From Taxillus chinensis (taxonomy: Eukaryota > Streptophyta > Magnoliopsida > Santalales > Loranthaceae): a DNA stretch of 64,000 nucleotides. Shown one piece after another: positions 21,649 through 33,130 of the stretch. Position numbers and translations under genes: made by a program. Location of the stretch: the NCBI GenBank assembly GCA_023512835.1, contig CM042087.1:7852550-7916549 (forward strand), read 5' to 3'. The first letter of the stretch is position 1. Every line of letters starts with the position of its first letter. Under the pieces are notes generated by a model. It worked only from the letters and a program-made list of their open reading frames with translations, did not search any database and was not told the DNA's origin.

Positions 21649-23310
21649 CTACTTAGGTATGAACCCAGTGGCTAAATGATTTGCTATGTCAGCAAACCAA
21701 GGAAGATGATGCACCTCAAACAACTTCTCATCAGGAAAGTCATCTACAATGGGTAGAGACTTAGGTGCATTCTCCACAAGGGAGAGGTGATCAGCCACAG
21801 AATTTAGGGCTCCCTTTGTGTCTCTAATTTCAAGGTCAAATTCCTGTAAGAGGAGAACCCATCTAATCAAGCGTGGCTTAGCTTCTTTTTTAGCAAACAA
21901 ATATTTCAATGCAGCATGATCAGTATAAACAATGACTTTAAACCCCTAAAGGTAGGGTCTAAACTTGTTGCGACCATAAACCACGGCTAGCAACTCTTTC
22001 TCGGTGGTGGTATAGTTCCGTTGAGCATCATCTAAGGTCTTACTAGCATAGTAAATGACCCTAAACACCTTTTCTCGCCTTTGCCCTCGGACTACCCCCA
22101 CAACATAATCACTCGCATCACACATTAGCTCAAAAGGTTGAGCCCAGTCAGGTGTGACTATAACAGGTGCAGTGACTAACTTACCCTTGAGGATGTTGAA
22201 AGCTTCTAAGCAATCTGCATTAAACTCAAAGCTTGTGTCTTTTTCTAACAACCTACTCATGGGTTTTGCAATTTTTGAGAAGTCCTTAATAAATCTCCTG
22301 TAAAAGCCAGCATGGCCAAGGAAACTTCTCACTCCTTTTTCATTGGTTGGAGGTGGTAGAGTCTCAATAGTGGAGATTTTTGCCTTGTCTACCTCCAAAC
22401 CATGTGCAGACACCTTATGCCCTAGAACTATCCCCTCAGTTACCATGAAATGGCATTTCTCCCAATTTAGGACTAGTTCCTTCTCCTCACATCTCTCTAA
22501 GACCACATCTAGATTTTTCAAGCACTGTTGGTAGGAGGAACCAAACACCGAGAAGTCATCCATGAAGACCTCCATGATCTCCTCAACCAAACCCTGAAAA
22601 ATAGCCATCATACACCTTTGGAAGGTGGCAGGGGCATTACAAAGCCCAAATGGCATTCTCCTAAATGCAAATGTGCCAAAAGGGCACGTGAAGGTGGTCT
22701 TTTCTTGGTCCTCGGGCTTAACCATGATCTGATTATACCCAGAATAGCCATCTAAAAAGCAGTAGTGACTATAGCCAGCTAACCTATACAACATTTGGTC
22801 AATGAAAGGAAAAGGAAAATGATCCTTCCTAGTAGACTTGTTCAGCTTTCTATAGTCAACACACACTCTCCACCCCGTCACAGTGCGAGATGGGATCAAC
22901 TCATTTTTCTCATTCTTAATCACGGTCATGCCCCCTTTCTTGATCACAACATGCAGTGGACTCACCCACTCACTATCAGAAATAGCATAAATTATACCCT
23001 CATTTTTCTATTTTAAAATTTGTTTTCTAACAACTTCTTTCATGGCAGGGTTTAATCTTCTTTGTCTTTCAGCGAGTGGGTTTAAAATCATCATTCATCA
23101 AAATTTTATGCATGCAAATCCCTGGACTAATACCCCTAATGTCTTCAATGTTCCATCCTAGGGCCTTTTTGTGTTTCCTAAGGACTTCTAGCAATTGAGT
23201 ACACTCCACATCATTCAAATTAGAAGCAACAATGACAGGGGAATTGATTTGTAGAGTCTAGAAATTCATACCTTAGGTGTCCAGGTAGCTCCTTCAGTTC
23301 TGAGAGCTGG
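21649..23310 (-). pseudogene. A1 reverse transcriptase - RNase H
   Basis: The RT spans roughly 23310-22200 with the active site FMDD (VFMDDFSVFG), WRVCVDYRKLN and FGLCNAPATFQ motifs. RNase H begins at CDASDYVVG, contains TEKELLAVVY and continues after a stop near 21946 with [16 protein letters not shown]. The N-terminal part (22966-23310) is split by frameshifts; fragments such as ALGWNIEDIRGISPGICMH are readable. Confidence 0.88.
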
Positions 23311-23486
23311 AGGCACGTCATCTTCTTTCTCCTCCTCGGCTTGCTCCAAAGAGTTTGTAGTTTGCTCATCTTCCTCACTGTCAAGTCCACTTCTTCATCT
23401 TGTTGAGCTTCTATGAGTGAAGGGCTCCATTATTGGTGGTGGTAATTTCTTCCGCCAAGTAGTCTTCCACCAATTCCTCAAGGTCT

Positions 23487-23990
23487 TCAACCCAAAGGCA
23501 ATCCTCCTCCTCTTGACCTTGCAAAGCCTTCCCCATGTGGAAGACTAAGGTCTCTCATTAATTCTCGAGTTAGCTGCCCTTGAGCAACATCAATCAATGC
23601 ACAACCCGTTCTGAGAAATGGTCTTCCAAGGAGTAGCTGAACTCCTCTATCTTCTTCCATCTCCAAAACTACAAAGTCCGCTGGAAATATGAAGGAACCC
23701 ACTTTAACTAACACGTCTTCAATTATCCCTTCAGGCCTTCCAGTAGACCGGTCAGCAAACTGCAATGATATGGAAGTGGGCTTCATGCCCTTAAGCCCAA
23801 GCTGCATATATAAAGCGAAGGAGATCAAATTGATGCTGGCCCCTAAATCACATAGGGCCTGCTGCTGCGGTGCATTGCCAATCACACAAGGGAGATTAAA
23901 GCTGCCCGGATCTTTATGCTTGATGGGCAAACTCTGTTGAACAACACTGCTCACCTCGTTAGTGGATCGCCACCGTCTCATGATCCCCAT
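23487..23990 (-). pseudogene. A1 aspartic protease segment
   Basis: The retropepsin motif CDLGASINLI replaces the usual D-T/S-G with D-L-G, as is common in Athila-type elements. The flap and later part ...VQLLLGRPFLRT are present. The frame is open from 23990 to 23487 but is separated from gag by a stop and from RT by frameshifts. Confidence 0.82.
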
Positions 23991-24030
23991 ATTTCCTCTT
24001 CTTCGTCACAAAATCTTTGATGTATTTTCG

Positions 24031-25837
24031 TTACCTAGGCATCTGCTCTAAGATTTCCACAAATGGAATGTTAATTTCAAGCTTCTTAAACAAACTCAGA
24101 AAGCGCTCATACTCTTCCTCAACCCTCTGGTTCCTCAGCCTCTGAGGAAATGGCATAGTAGGCCTGAGCTCTTGCTTCTGTTCTTCAGCTATTCTGTTTT
24201 GACTCAGCTGCTTGTCCTTCTTTTCTTGCACTCTTTCTTCAGCTTTATCTGATTTTCCTTGGTCATCAGCTTCCAAGGGACTGCTCTGTTCTTCTGGAAT
24301 TGCCTTCTTCTTAGGCTCTTCAGCTTCATTCAGTGTCTTCCCGCTCCTTAGAGTGATAGCCTTGCAACTCTCCTTGGGGTTCACCTCAGTGTCACTTGGA
24401 AAAGTATTGGTTGACACCCTTTGATTAGCATTCTGTGCCATACTCACAAGTAACTTCTCCATATTCTTAATTGAAGACTCCATACTACCTACCCTTTCCT
24501 TCAAATCACCCACCTCTCTTCTAGCTGTCTCATCCTCATGCTGATATGTTCTTCTTTGCTGCTGAGGCTGAGGCTACTGTTGCTCGAATCCAGGAGGTGG
24601 ATGTAAGAAATTATCAGTAGCATACGGATTTTGCTTCATCCCTGGAGGCACATATTTATACTGAGCTGATGTATCTCCCCCTCGGTTCTGATTCTTCTGA
24701 TATCCCTGAGATTGTTGTTGGTTCTGATTGTACCCTTGTCCTTGTTGGTGAGGATAAAATTACTGCTTCTGGTACAAGCCTTTTCCTCCAACATAATTTG
24801 ATTCTTCAGCTCCACTCCAGCCTTGCTCAGCTACTGGTGAGGCGTGTTGTGATCCTCCAACTTTAAAAGCCAACACTTCCATGCTTTTTGCTAAAGCTTG
24901 GATCTGCCCTTGCATATCATTGGAGGGAATATCAACTGAAGATATCTTCTCCCTTGGCCTTGAAGTACGCACATTAGACCACTGCCAATCAGCTAATGAC
25001 AGCCTCTCCAAGAGCTCTGCTGCTGCGTCAGGCTCTAGATTCATCAAGCATCCTCCAGCAGCTGCATTCACCTTATCTTGTGAGTGGGACTGAAGACCTA
25101 TGTAGAAAGATTCAATTTGAATCCACTGGGGTCTTCCATGATCAGGGCATCTTCTCACTAAGTCTTTGAAACGCTCCCAAGCTTCATGAAGAGTCTCCAT
25201 CTCATCTTGCCTAAATCTGCTAATCTCTCCTCTGAGCTGGATCACCTTAGAAGGAGGGAAGTACTTTGACATGAACTTGGTCTGCATCTCCTCCCAAGTG
25301 TTGATTGAACCTGCTGGCAGACTATTGAACCAGCCAAGAGCTCTATCCCTTAAAGAGAAAGGGAAAAGCCTTAGCTTTATTGCCTCCTCCGACACATTGT
25401 TGATCTTTATGGTGTCACACATCTGGTAGAACCTCATCAAATGCTGGTGCGGATCATCCACGGCTGTTCCTCCAAACGCGTTGTTGCTCACCATGTTGAT
25501 CAATGCTGGCTTCAGCTCGAAGCTATTTGCTTGGACTCTTGTCTGCCGAATCCCAGAATAATGGTCTGACATCATCGGCCTTGCATAATCTAAGAAGGTT
25601 CTGGGCATAAACCTATTACCCTCTTCTTTCTGGATATTGGCCATTGTAATTGGGCCCTCCTTGCGGTGCACCACCATCAGGCCTTAAATCTGCCATCAGT
25701 TCACCTACTGAAGTCTCTAAGCCTTGTAGTGCTTCTTCAGCCTCACGTGCTGCTTCCCTAGCTGCTCTACGCCAAGCTCTGAACAACCTTTCAGGTTCCC
25801 GAGTAAATTGTATATCCTCCTCTCTTTGCATGCACAA
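24031..25837 (-). pseudogene. A1 gag
   Basis: The start is MCMQREEDIQFTREPERL. The retrotransposon gag core is clear (DPHQHLMRFYQMCDTIK ... ALGWFNSLPAGSI ... FPPSKVIQLRGEI). An extra base near 25630 shifts the frame relative to the A2 copy, which reads through there. A stop near 24760 and another near 24575 break the second half, after which 24513-24031 is open again (KAITLRSGKTL and the FKKLEINIPF segment). I see no CCHC zinc knuckle, which is usual for this lineage. Confidence 0.85.
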
Positions 25838-26019
25838 CTAGGAATCCATGATGTATGTTCCTGTAAAACAACAAGAACACACCCAGCAGCTCTGAACAAT
25901 GCAAAATAAACAAATAAAGAACACAAAATAACAGAAAATAAAAGACAAAATAAAACACCAAGATCAGAATTCAAACAATTTCACTCAATGTTGATTTTAA
26001 AAACTAGTTAACCGTTGAA

Positions 26020-26037
26020 TCCCCGGCAACGGCGCCA
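26020..26037 (-). other. A1 primer binding site (tRNA-Asp)
   Basis: The element strand reads TGGCGCCGTTGCCGGGGA, complementary to the 3' end of plant tRNA-Asp and the hallmark primer site of Athila/Calypso elements. It lies three bases inside the 5' LTR. Confidence 0.93.
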
Positions 26038-26040
26038 ATT

Positions 26041-27541
26041 TGGCAGACAAAATTTTTAGCCTCTCTAAAAGAGCTAGCTAATGTCGTTAAATCTCTCTTC
26101 AAGATAATAAATTCCCTAAGTTTGCAGTAAAAGAATAGCAGCAAGAAAGGGATCGAACCCACAGGGATTAGCCTAGTTCTCTAGTTCTCAAATCAAAACA
26201 CCCAATTACTCTTGTTCTATAAAATGTCTTGGCAAAAAGTTTTCTTTTTTAAACTAAAGATCTAATTTTTATTTGGTTTTCTGAATAAACAAAGAAAGCA
26301 AAGTCATTTTAAGATTAAGATTCAAGGATTAAAAGCATCTAGGGTCACAATTTCACCTCCCTATGTTATCTCTACTGGTTCATGGTATTAGGGTTGTCTG
26401 ATTGAAAACATGTTAAACATAAGCCAAGGACAACAAATGGTCATTGAGGTCCTTTTAAGAGTTGTATGCCAGAATGGTCATCTAAACACACAAACATGCA
26501 AAGCCAATAAATCATACTTGCAAAAGGATAATGATCACACCAATTACAAATAAGTTATGAATCTCAATCCGCCCCAGACTAGGGCTAAGAATACCAAGGT
26601 GTACATCCAAAGATAGAATTAAGAACAGATTCATAAAACATGCAAAACTCAATCATCCAAACCCAATATTCATAAACACAAAGAAAGCAACAAGGGGGCT
26701 ACATTGCTCCCCTAGATTAAAAGACTACTCACGCATGATTACAAGCAAAACCATAGCAGAAAAGCTAAACATCTTCTTCTTGACCACGCGCGCAACAAAG
26801 CTTCAAATCCAGGCTCCAAAATCCGCGACGGCTGCTGCGACGGCTGCTCTCCTAGGTCAAGGAGCACCTCCAAGTCGTGGAGCCTCTCTCTCTCTCTCTA
26901 AAAATGTGTAGGTGGTCTAGGGATGGCTAGCAAGGGGCGTGGAGCTCTTATTTATAGAGTTTGGATGGGCCTTGAGGTGTGTACCCTAGCCCATTTATCA
27001 AAACGGCGTAGTTTTGATAAGTGACACTCGAAACATTGAAATCTCTATCTTCCATCCACAATTTGGACATGGGCCTTCAGAAACAAATGATCAGCATGGA
27101 AAAACGATAGGATCGGTCCAAAAATATCTCTGCATGCCAATTTGCACGTGATATGGTGAATTCACGTGCACCTCCAAATCAGCTCAAACTTCTCCCCAAG
27201 CTTCCTTGCATCCTGTAGAGGCCTGAGAGGCAAAAATAGGCTTGAACGTGAAATGGGTGAATTCACGTGCAGCTCCAAATGCCCTGAAATTTCTGTGGTA
27301 GATAGAGGACCTCATTCTAAGAAACTTTCGTTCTTGCACGCCAATTGTTTGAGGCCATCTACTATACCAAAAGTGAGCTCCAAAATCTGCCAAAATAGCT
27401 TAAAAAACGCATGTATTTGCAAATAGCATCTTCCTAGGGGTTAGAGCAAATATATATGATATATGAAGCAATAAGGCTCTAATCATGCTCTTAAACATCC
27501 TAAATAAACACTAGAATAATGGCATAAAATGCACGTTATCA
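26041..27541 (-). repeat. A1 5' LTR (complete)
   Basis: 1,501 bp. On the + strand it starts TGGCAGAC and ends GTTATCA, i.e. on the element strand TGATAAC...CTGCCA. The U3 part holds the inverted-word pairs (27131-27170, 27241-27271, 27334-27347), a palindrome near 27000-27020 and TATA box 26948-26956. Its U3 outer end is directly followed by Tekay 3' sequence. Confidence 0.92.
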
Positions 27542-27613
27542 ATGGGTAGCTTGTGTTTGTTTTCCTCGTATGTCATTTCTTTTTGAGTACGAAAAGTCTT
27601 ACGGGGGAGAGGA
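27542..27613 (+). mobile_element. 3' tail of an earlier Tekay element (B')
   Basis: These 72 bp (atgggtagcttgtg ... gggggagagga) match the end of the internal regions of B, C and D, including the polypurine tract just before the LTR. The rest of this element is replaced by A1, so LTR B1 serves as its 3' LTR. Confidence 0.85.
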
Positions 27614-28177
27614 TATAATGACCCGTGTGTAACCCGTGTGTAAGAAGTTAACCACAAACACCTTGGATGTTGGTGCACAAGTTTGAGGAAAGAGATGGGC
27701 CCAAGAGGGGACTTTTGGGAGGTGCATGTGACAAGTGATAAAGTCCATTTATGCCCTAGGAAGATGCTATGCATATACATGCGGTTTTAAGCTATTTTGG
27801 CAGATTTTGGAGCTCACTTTTGGTATAGTAGATGGCCTCAAACAATTGGCGTGCAAGAACGAAAGTTTCTTAGAATGAGGTCCTCTATCTACCACAGAAA
27901 TTTCAGGGCATTTGGAGCTGCACGTGAATTCACCCATTTCACGTTCAAGCATATTTTTGCTTCTCAGACCTCTACAAGATGCAAGGAGGCTTGGGGTGAA
28001 GTTTGAGGGCATTTGGAGCTGCACGCCAATTAGGGAATTGGCGTTCAAATTGGCGTGCAAGCATGTTTTTGCATGGTTACCTTGGTTTTGTCATTCTAAT
28101 CATCTTTTCCCAAAGGACCATGTTGGAATTGTGAATATTTTGGTGTGTATGGATGTGGGAAGGTCATAGCTTGTTCC

Positions 28178-28236
28178 ATCAAAACTACGCCGTTTTGATG
28201 CTGGGATTCACTTAATCAAAACTACGTCGTTTTGAT
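28178..28236 (+). promoter_or_regulatory. Paired palindromes upstream of Tekay LTR TATA box
   Basis: Two copies of an inverted repeat with arms ATCAAAAC and GTTTTGAT around a 6-bp centre (TACGCC or TACGTC), 15 bp apart, end 12 bp before TATATAAGG (28248-28256). The same pair occurs in B2, C1, D1 and D2 (with small changes); C2 has only one copy. Confidence 0.8.
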
Positions 28237-28307
28237 GTTGTGTTGTTTATATAAGGAGGAGAAGCCCCTCTGTTTTAGGTTTAGGGTTTGTTTCTCCACC
28301 AGCCATC

Positions 28308-28309
<2 letters not shown>

Positions 28310-28353
<44 letters not shown>
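28310..28353. repeat. (GA)n microsatellite in LTR B1
   Basis: Uninterrupted GA run about 60-100 bp downstream of the TATA box, presumably in the transcribed leader. Equivalent tracts: B2 35673-35707, C1 37741-37765, C2 45000-45063, D1 47180-47195, D2 53561-53579. Confidence 0.95.
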
Positions 28354-28356
<3 letters not shown>

Positions 28357-28835
28357 AGGAGAGCTTCTGGTGGCTGCCGAAGCGTCTTGCGTGGGTGGTC
28401 GGAGTCTTGCGTGGAAGTGGGAACAGGAGAACATACAAGGTAGGGGTTCTGTTCTTCCTAAATCCTCCTCTGTCCTAGGGTTCTAGGGCAGATTATGGAT
28501 TATATCTGTTTATATATATACATATATGTAATCCATATAGGTGTGATCTCCTATATGGATCTTGGCCTTCAGTGGCATTTTGGTGTGATTCTGTTGTTAC
28601 ATGCTATATGTTCGATGAAATGCCTGTGTGAATATAGCTGTGTGTATATGCCCATTACATGTTTGGTAATATGTCTGTGTGGATGGACTTGTGATTTGGT
28701 GTATGTATGCATGCTGGGTGTTTGTTCTATTGCCTGAATGGCTGGGTTTGTGCACTTGTGAACGGGTGCACACCAAGTGTTTGGTTTTATGCTTGAGTGA
28801 CCGTGGTGTGTGTTGTGTGCATGACTGTGGTATCT

Positions 28836-29009
28836 GGCCTGAAGAGGCGGTTAAACTACTTTGCCTGAGAGGCGGTTAAACTAGTAGCCTGAAGAGGCGG
28901 TTAAACTACTTTGCCTGAGAGGCGGTAAAACCAGTGGCCTGAAGAGCGGTTAAACTACTTTGCCTGAGAGGCGGTGAAATCAGTGGCCTGAAGAGGCGGT
29001 TAAATTACT
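28836..29009. repeat. ~50-bp tandem repeat in LTR B1
   Basis: Units made of two half-repeats, 'gcctgaagaggcggttaaac' and 'gcctgagaggcggttaaac', alternate. B1 has about three and a half full units; the other Tekay LTRs have about two and a half (B2 36176-36300, C1 38206-38331, C2 45510-45637, D1 47700-47825, D2 54086-54210). Confidence 0.88.
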
Positions 29010-29529
29010 TGCTTGAGATATGGTTTGTTAGCCAGTGTGGGTGGGGCTGGGGTTATGCCCGCTTGTGTGGAATGTTTTATTTTCTTTTTCCTAATACTAT
29101 CACGTCACTACACCTGTGCACATGCATGTAGCCGCTAGGAGCATGGGAAGGGTTGGGGAGACTTCATCCCTACTGAGTTGTGGTTGCTCACCCCTCCTAC
29201 TGTGTTTGCTTGTTTTCTAGGGACTTACAGGTGTTAGGTGGATACACCAAGGTGGAAGACCTTATTTATTTTACTCTCTTCCATTTATGTTATTTTTTTT
29301 ATGGGAACTGATGTAACCCCAGTGGGGATGGATTGGAAAGAGGATTTTGTTGTAATAAAGACTGGTTTGGATTGTGGCTTGCTTTTATGAACATTACTTT
29401 CTTGAATGTGTTGTGGATGTTTAAAATGTTTAACTCGGGCTTTGCATCCTAACCCCTTTGCCCTCCGTGTGGGTACAGGGGGAGTCACGTACTGGTTTCC
29501 TCGGGTTGGAAATCCGGTGCGTGACAATA

Positions 29530-29541
29530 TGGTATCAGAGC
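29530..29541 (+). other. Primer binding site of B (tRNA-iMet)
   Basis: TGGTATCAGAGC lies three bases after the LTR end and is complementary to the 3' end of initiator methionine tRNA. Confidence 0.93.
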
Positions 29542-29934
29542 ATGGTCTAGTTGGCCTAGGGTAGTGGGCGGACCTGGTTATCCTAAGTCCTTTGGAGGAG
29601 CCTAGAGGAACATGCCTGATCAACATGGTCCTCTTGGAGCCTCCAAGTTGTACTTAGGGTAGTCCAGTCTTGTGGTAGGATTTGCATGCATTGGCATTAG
29701 GGCACTAGTTGCATTTGCTGTGGATATGTGCTAAACTGTGGATAAGATAATATGATTAAGTGAAATGTGTAACTCTGATTTGTTTGGAAATGCGTACTGA
29801 ACCGTGAAATGTGATTGATACAATGTATGTGTGTAATGTCATGTGATAGTGGAATTGATCAGTGGGGTAAAGGTAGTGACGCGATAGATTATAAATTTGT
29901 TTTGACGTTGTGCTTCTTACTTCGTGTAGTAAGA

Positions 29935-31080
29935 ATGCCGCTGAGGAGAGTAACACGTGCGTCCAGGGCAGTGGCTGATGAGTCATCTGCCCATGAGGGT
30001 CCGGGTGCGGGACCGTCCGTTGGAGGGCATGCGTTATTGCTGGCACAGCTACAGGAACGCATCCGGCTGGAGGTACGAGAGCTACAGGAGGGACTCCGGC
30101 AGGAGGTTCGGGAGTAGGTGCGCCGTGAGATGGCAGCACAGCAGGTGGTGCCACCACCACCACCAGTAGGAGAGCTGCCTCGTGAGCATGAGAATTCGCT
30201 GGGTGCTGTACCGACTCGTGCAGAGGATGACGTGGTGACACGGTTCTGAAAGGAACAACCTCCGCGATTCAAGGGGGATGGTGATCCTGTGGTAGCTAAG
30301 CAGTGGTTGAGGCAGATTGAGCATGTGTTCTCCTTTCTCCTGCCTCGGGAAGAGGATAAGGTGCGACTGGCAATTCGGCAGCTGGAGGGGGATGCTTTGG
30401 AGTGGTGGACGAGTGTCGCGGGGAGCCGTGCGGTGCAACTCATCCTTTGGGAGGAGTTCTTGCAACTCTTCCATGATGAGTTCTTCCCGGAATCAGTGAG
30501 ATAGCAGAAGAGGGAAGAATTCGGCAGCTTGAAGCAGGGATCCATGACGGTACCTGAGTATGAGCGGGAGTTCCGGAGCTTGAGTAGGTTTGCTCCTGAG
30601 ACTGTGGCAAGGGAGGATCTGAAGGCCCACAAGTTCACTTTGGGCCTTAGGCCTGCCCTTAGGCAGAGGGTGGCTATTCTACGCTTGAGGACCTATGCTG
30701 AGGTTGTGGAGACGGCCCGTATAGCCGAGAGAGAGCTGGATGATGGGAGGCAGGCCCATCAGGGTCGCCAGTTGCAGAGCGGGCCTGATCAAGATGCAGG
30801 GTCCAAGAGGCTCAAGACGGAGGAGAGGGATAGCAGTTCTTTTCGCGGTCGGGGTCAGACATCTGTGAACCCTGGGAGGTTCACCTTTGGCGGCGGAAGA
30901 CAGGGTGGTCCATCTGGGAGTCGACCTAGCAGTTGTCACTGCTGTGGAGAGCAGGGTCACTTCAAGGGGGAGTGCCCCAAGAAGGACTAGTGATGCAACA
31001 ACTGTGGACGAGAGGGCCATTTGCACCGGGTTTGCAGGAGTGGCAACAGGGGAGCGGGGGGCGTGGCATCCAACGTGAGG
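29935..31080 (+). pseudogene. B gag (two zinc knuckles, stops)
   Basis: The ATG at 29935 starts MPLRRVTRASRAV. A gag core follows (QWLRQIEHVFSFLLP ... DALEWWTSV ... FPESVR) with TLGLRPALRQRV. The first CCHC knuckle is CHCCGEQGHFKGEC and the second CNNCGREGHLHRVC, separated by a stop at 30988-30990. Further stops lie near 30115, 30247 and 30500, the last being TGG to TAG relative to C. Confidence 0.85.
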
Positions 31081-31329
31081 AGTAATGCTAGCTTCCGTGC
31101 ACCAGCTGAGAGACCAGCTCGTCAATGGCAGGCCAGCCAGGCAGGATCCAGTCAGACCCGACCTCAGAGGACGCCAAAGCGATAGCAGGCTGATGCTAGA
31201 GGCAGTCAGGGCGGGAGCCGCCCAGTGAGTGAGCCAACCAGTGGCACGGGCCAAGGAAGGGTGTTTGCGCTGGAGGCGACGTACCAGGAGGAGGCTGAGC
31301 TACCACCCCCACCAGCAGAGGGTGGAGCA

Positions 31330-31745
31330 GGACCATCGGTGGTTAGAGGTACCCTCTTGATTTCCCGTACATTAGCTCTGTTCTTTTTGATACGGGTGCA
31401 TCATGTTCCTTGGCTGCCGAGCTTCTTATTGATGGCTTGGGGTTAGCTTGTGTGGAGGCCGCGAGGCCCCTAGTTGTGGAGTCTCCGGTGGGAGGCATGA
31501 TTGAGGTACGGCGTGTGTGTCATGACTGTGTGTTAACCCTAGGAGAGGTGGAGCTGAGTTTTGACTTGCATGTAATGCCTTTGAGGACGTTTGACCTGAT
31601 CTTGGCTATGGATTGGCTTATGGCTTTCCACGCCAAGATAGATTGTTATCGGCGGCGTGTATCCTTCGTGACACCTGCAGGGACCTCTTGCACCCTGCAG
31701 GGGGAGTGGGACTGTGAGGCGAGTCAGGCCGGGCTTTGTTGAGGA
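31330..31745 (+). pseudogene. B aspartic protease segment
   Basis: The retropepsin active site (LFDTGAS in C) is present but frameshifted by a missing base near 31378. The later part LILAMDWLMAFHAKIDCY is in frame within 31410-31742. Confidence 0.8.
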
Positions 31746-33130
31746 GGGGAAGGTGGAAAAGAGGGTGTGGCCTGCTGTTGTGGACCAATTTCAGGATGTC
31801 TTCCCTGACCAGTTGAGGAGTTTACCTCTTCAGAGGAGTGTGGAGTTCACCATTGAGTTGGTGCCGGGGACGGGTCCGATTTCCCAAGTAGCGTATCGTA
31901 TGGGGCCAGCCGAGATGAGGGAGTTGCAGAGGCAAATAGAGGAGTTGGGGGACCAGGGGTATATCAGACCGAGTACCTCACCCTGGGGTGCTCCGGTGCT
32001 CTTTGCTAAGAAGGCTGATGGCACACTTCGTCTCTGCATCGACTACAGGAAGCTGAATTCAGTGATTGTGAAGAACAAGTACCCGTTGCCTCGGATAGAT
32101 GACCTATTTGACCAATTGAGTGGGGCCTAGTGGTTTTCCAAAATAGATTTACGGTCGGGGTATCACCAGCTCAGGGTTAGGGAGGAGGACATCCTTAAGA
32201 CGGCTTTTCGGTGCAGGTATGGGCATTATGAGTGGGTAGTGATGCCTTTCGGGCTCACTAATGCGTCAGCGGTGTTCATGCATTTGATGAACCAGGTCTT
32301 TGCTCCCTACTTGGATTCGTTTGTGGTGGTGTTTATTGATGATATCTTGGTGTATTCCAAGACCGAGAAGGAGCATGTGGAGCACTTAGCAACAGTGTTG
32401 CAAACCTTGAGGGACCAACAGCTGTTTGCTAAGTTTAGCAAGTGTGAGTTTCGGGCCACAGGAGGTTCACTTTCTTGGCCATGTGGTTTCAGCTGAGGGA
32501 GTTAGGGTGGACCCAGCCAAGATTGAGGCTGTGGCATCGTGGGCAAGGCCAACCAACGTTTTTGAGATCCGTAGCTTTCTTGGCTTGGCGGGGTACTATC
32601 GTCGTTTTGTCGAGGGGTTCTCCCGTTTGGCAGCTCCTATGACAGCGTTGACTCGGAAGGGCGTGAAGTTTGATTGGACGGACAAGTGTTAGCAGGCGTT
32701 TGAGGCTCTCAAAACCCGTTTGACCACTGCACTAGTATTGAGGTTACCTCGGGAGGATATCCCATATAAGGTGTATTGTGATGCGTCTAGGGTTGGTTTG
32801 GGGTGTGTGCTTATGCAGGAGCACAGTGTGGTAGCTTATGGGTCAAGGCAGCTGAAGCCTCATGAACAGAATTACCCTACCCATGATCTTGAGTTGGCGG
32901 CTGTCATCTTCGCCCTGAAGAGTTGGCAGCACTACCTCTTGGGGGAAAAGTTTGTGGTGTTCTCAGATCACAAGAGCCTTCGAGACATCTTTACTCAGAA
33001 GGACTTGAATTTGAGGCAAAGGAGATGGGTGGAGTATTTGCAGACCTTTGACTTTACTCTTGCCTATACCCCGGGCAAGGGTAATGTTGTGGCTGACGCG
33101 TTGAGCAGAAAAGGGAAAGTTGAGGTGGCC
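31746..33130 (+). pseudogene. B reverse transcriptase - RNase H
   Basis: RT motifs: FVDD-type active site as FIDD in [27 protein letters not shown] and [12 protein letters not shown]. RNase H is [14 protein letters not shown] ... [19 protein letters not shown] ... DHKSL. Stops at 32128-32130 and 32690-32692 are CAG in the C copy. A one-base change near 32450 shifts the frame before HFLGHVVS. Confidence 0.88.

Larger units (their letters stand above)
14347..27541 (-). mobile_element. Athila-type Ty3/gypsy element A1
   Basis: Read on the - strand: 5' LTR (26041-27541), tRNA-Asp primer site, gag, protease, RT-RNase H, integrase, an 0.86-kb spacer with a TATA box, a 788-codon env-like/Ulp1 ORF, a 1.5-kb 3' UTR and the 3' LTR (14347-15654). 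The tRNA-Asp site, FMDD reverse transcriptase and extra ORF after integrase are Athila-lineage traits. gag and pol are broken by stops and frameshifts; the extra ORF is not. The 3' LTR lacks its outer ~213 bp. The 5' LTR end (27541) abuts Tekay 3' sequence, so A1 inserted into a Tekay element. Confidence 0.9.
27614..29526 (+). repeat. Tekay LTR B1
   Basis: 1,913 bp. The first base pair is mutated (TATAATGACC instead of TGTAATGACC) and it ends CGTGACA. It has the duplicated 'acccgtgtgta' start shared with C1 and C2, which B2 lacks. It contains an A1-like U3, two palindromes (28178-28199, 28215-28236), a TATA box at 28248-28256, a GA tract and an expanded ~50-bp tandem repeat (28836-29009). Confidence 0.92.

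Noticed and set aside
28232..28486. Frames rich in Arg-Glu or Ser-Leu repeats
   Set aside because: They are translations of the GA microsatellite in the LTR.
28836..29009. Regular repeats resembling a CRISPR array
   Set aside because: The units are contiguous without unique spacers, occur in every Tekay LTR and the genome is eukaryotic.
29530..29541. tRNA-like sequences at primer sites
   Set aside because: Only 12-18 bp complementary to tRNA 3' ends; no cloverleaf. They are retrotransposon primer sites.
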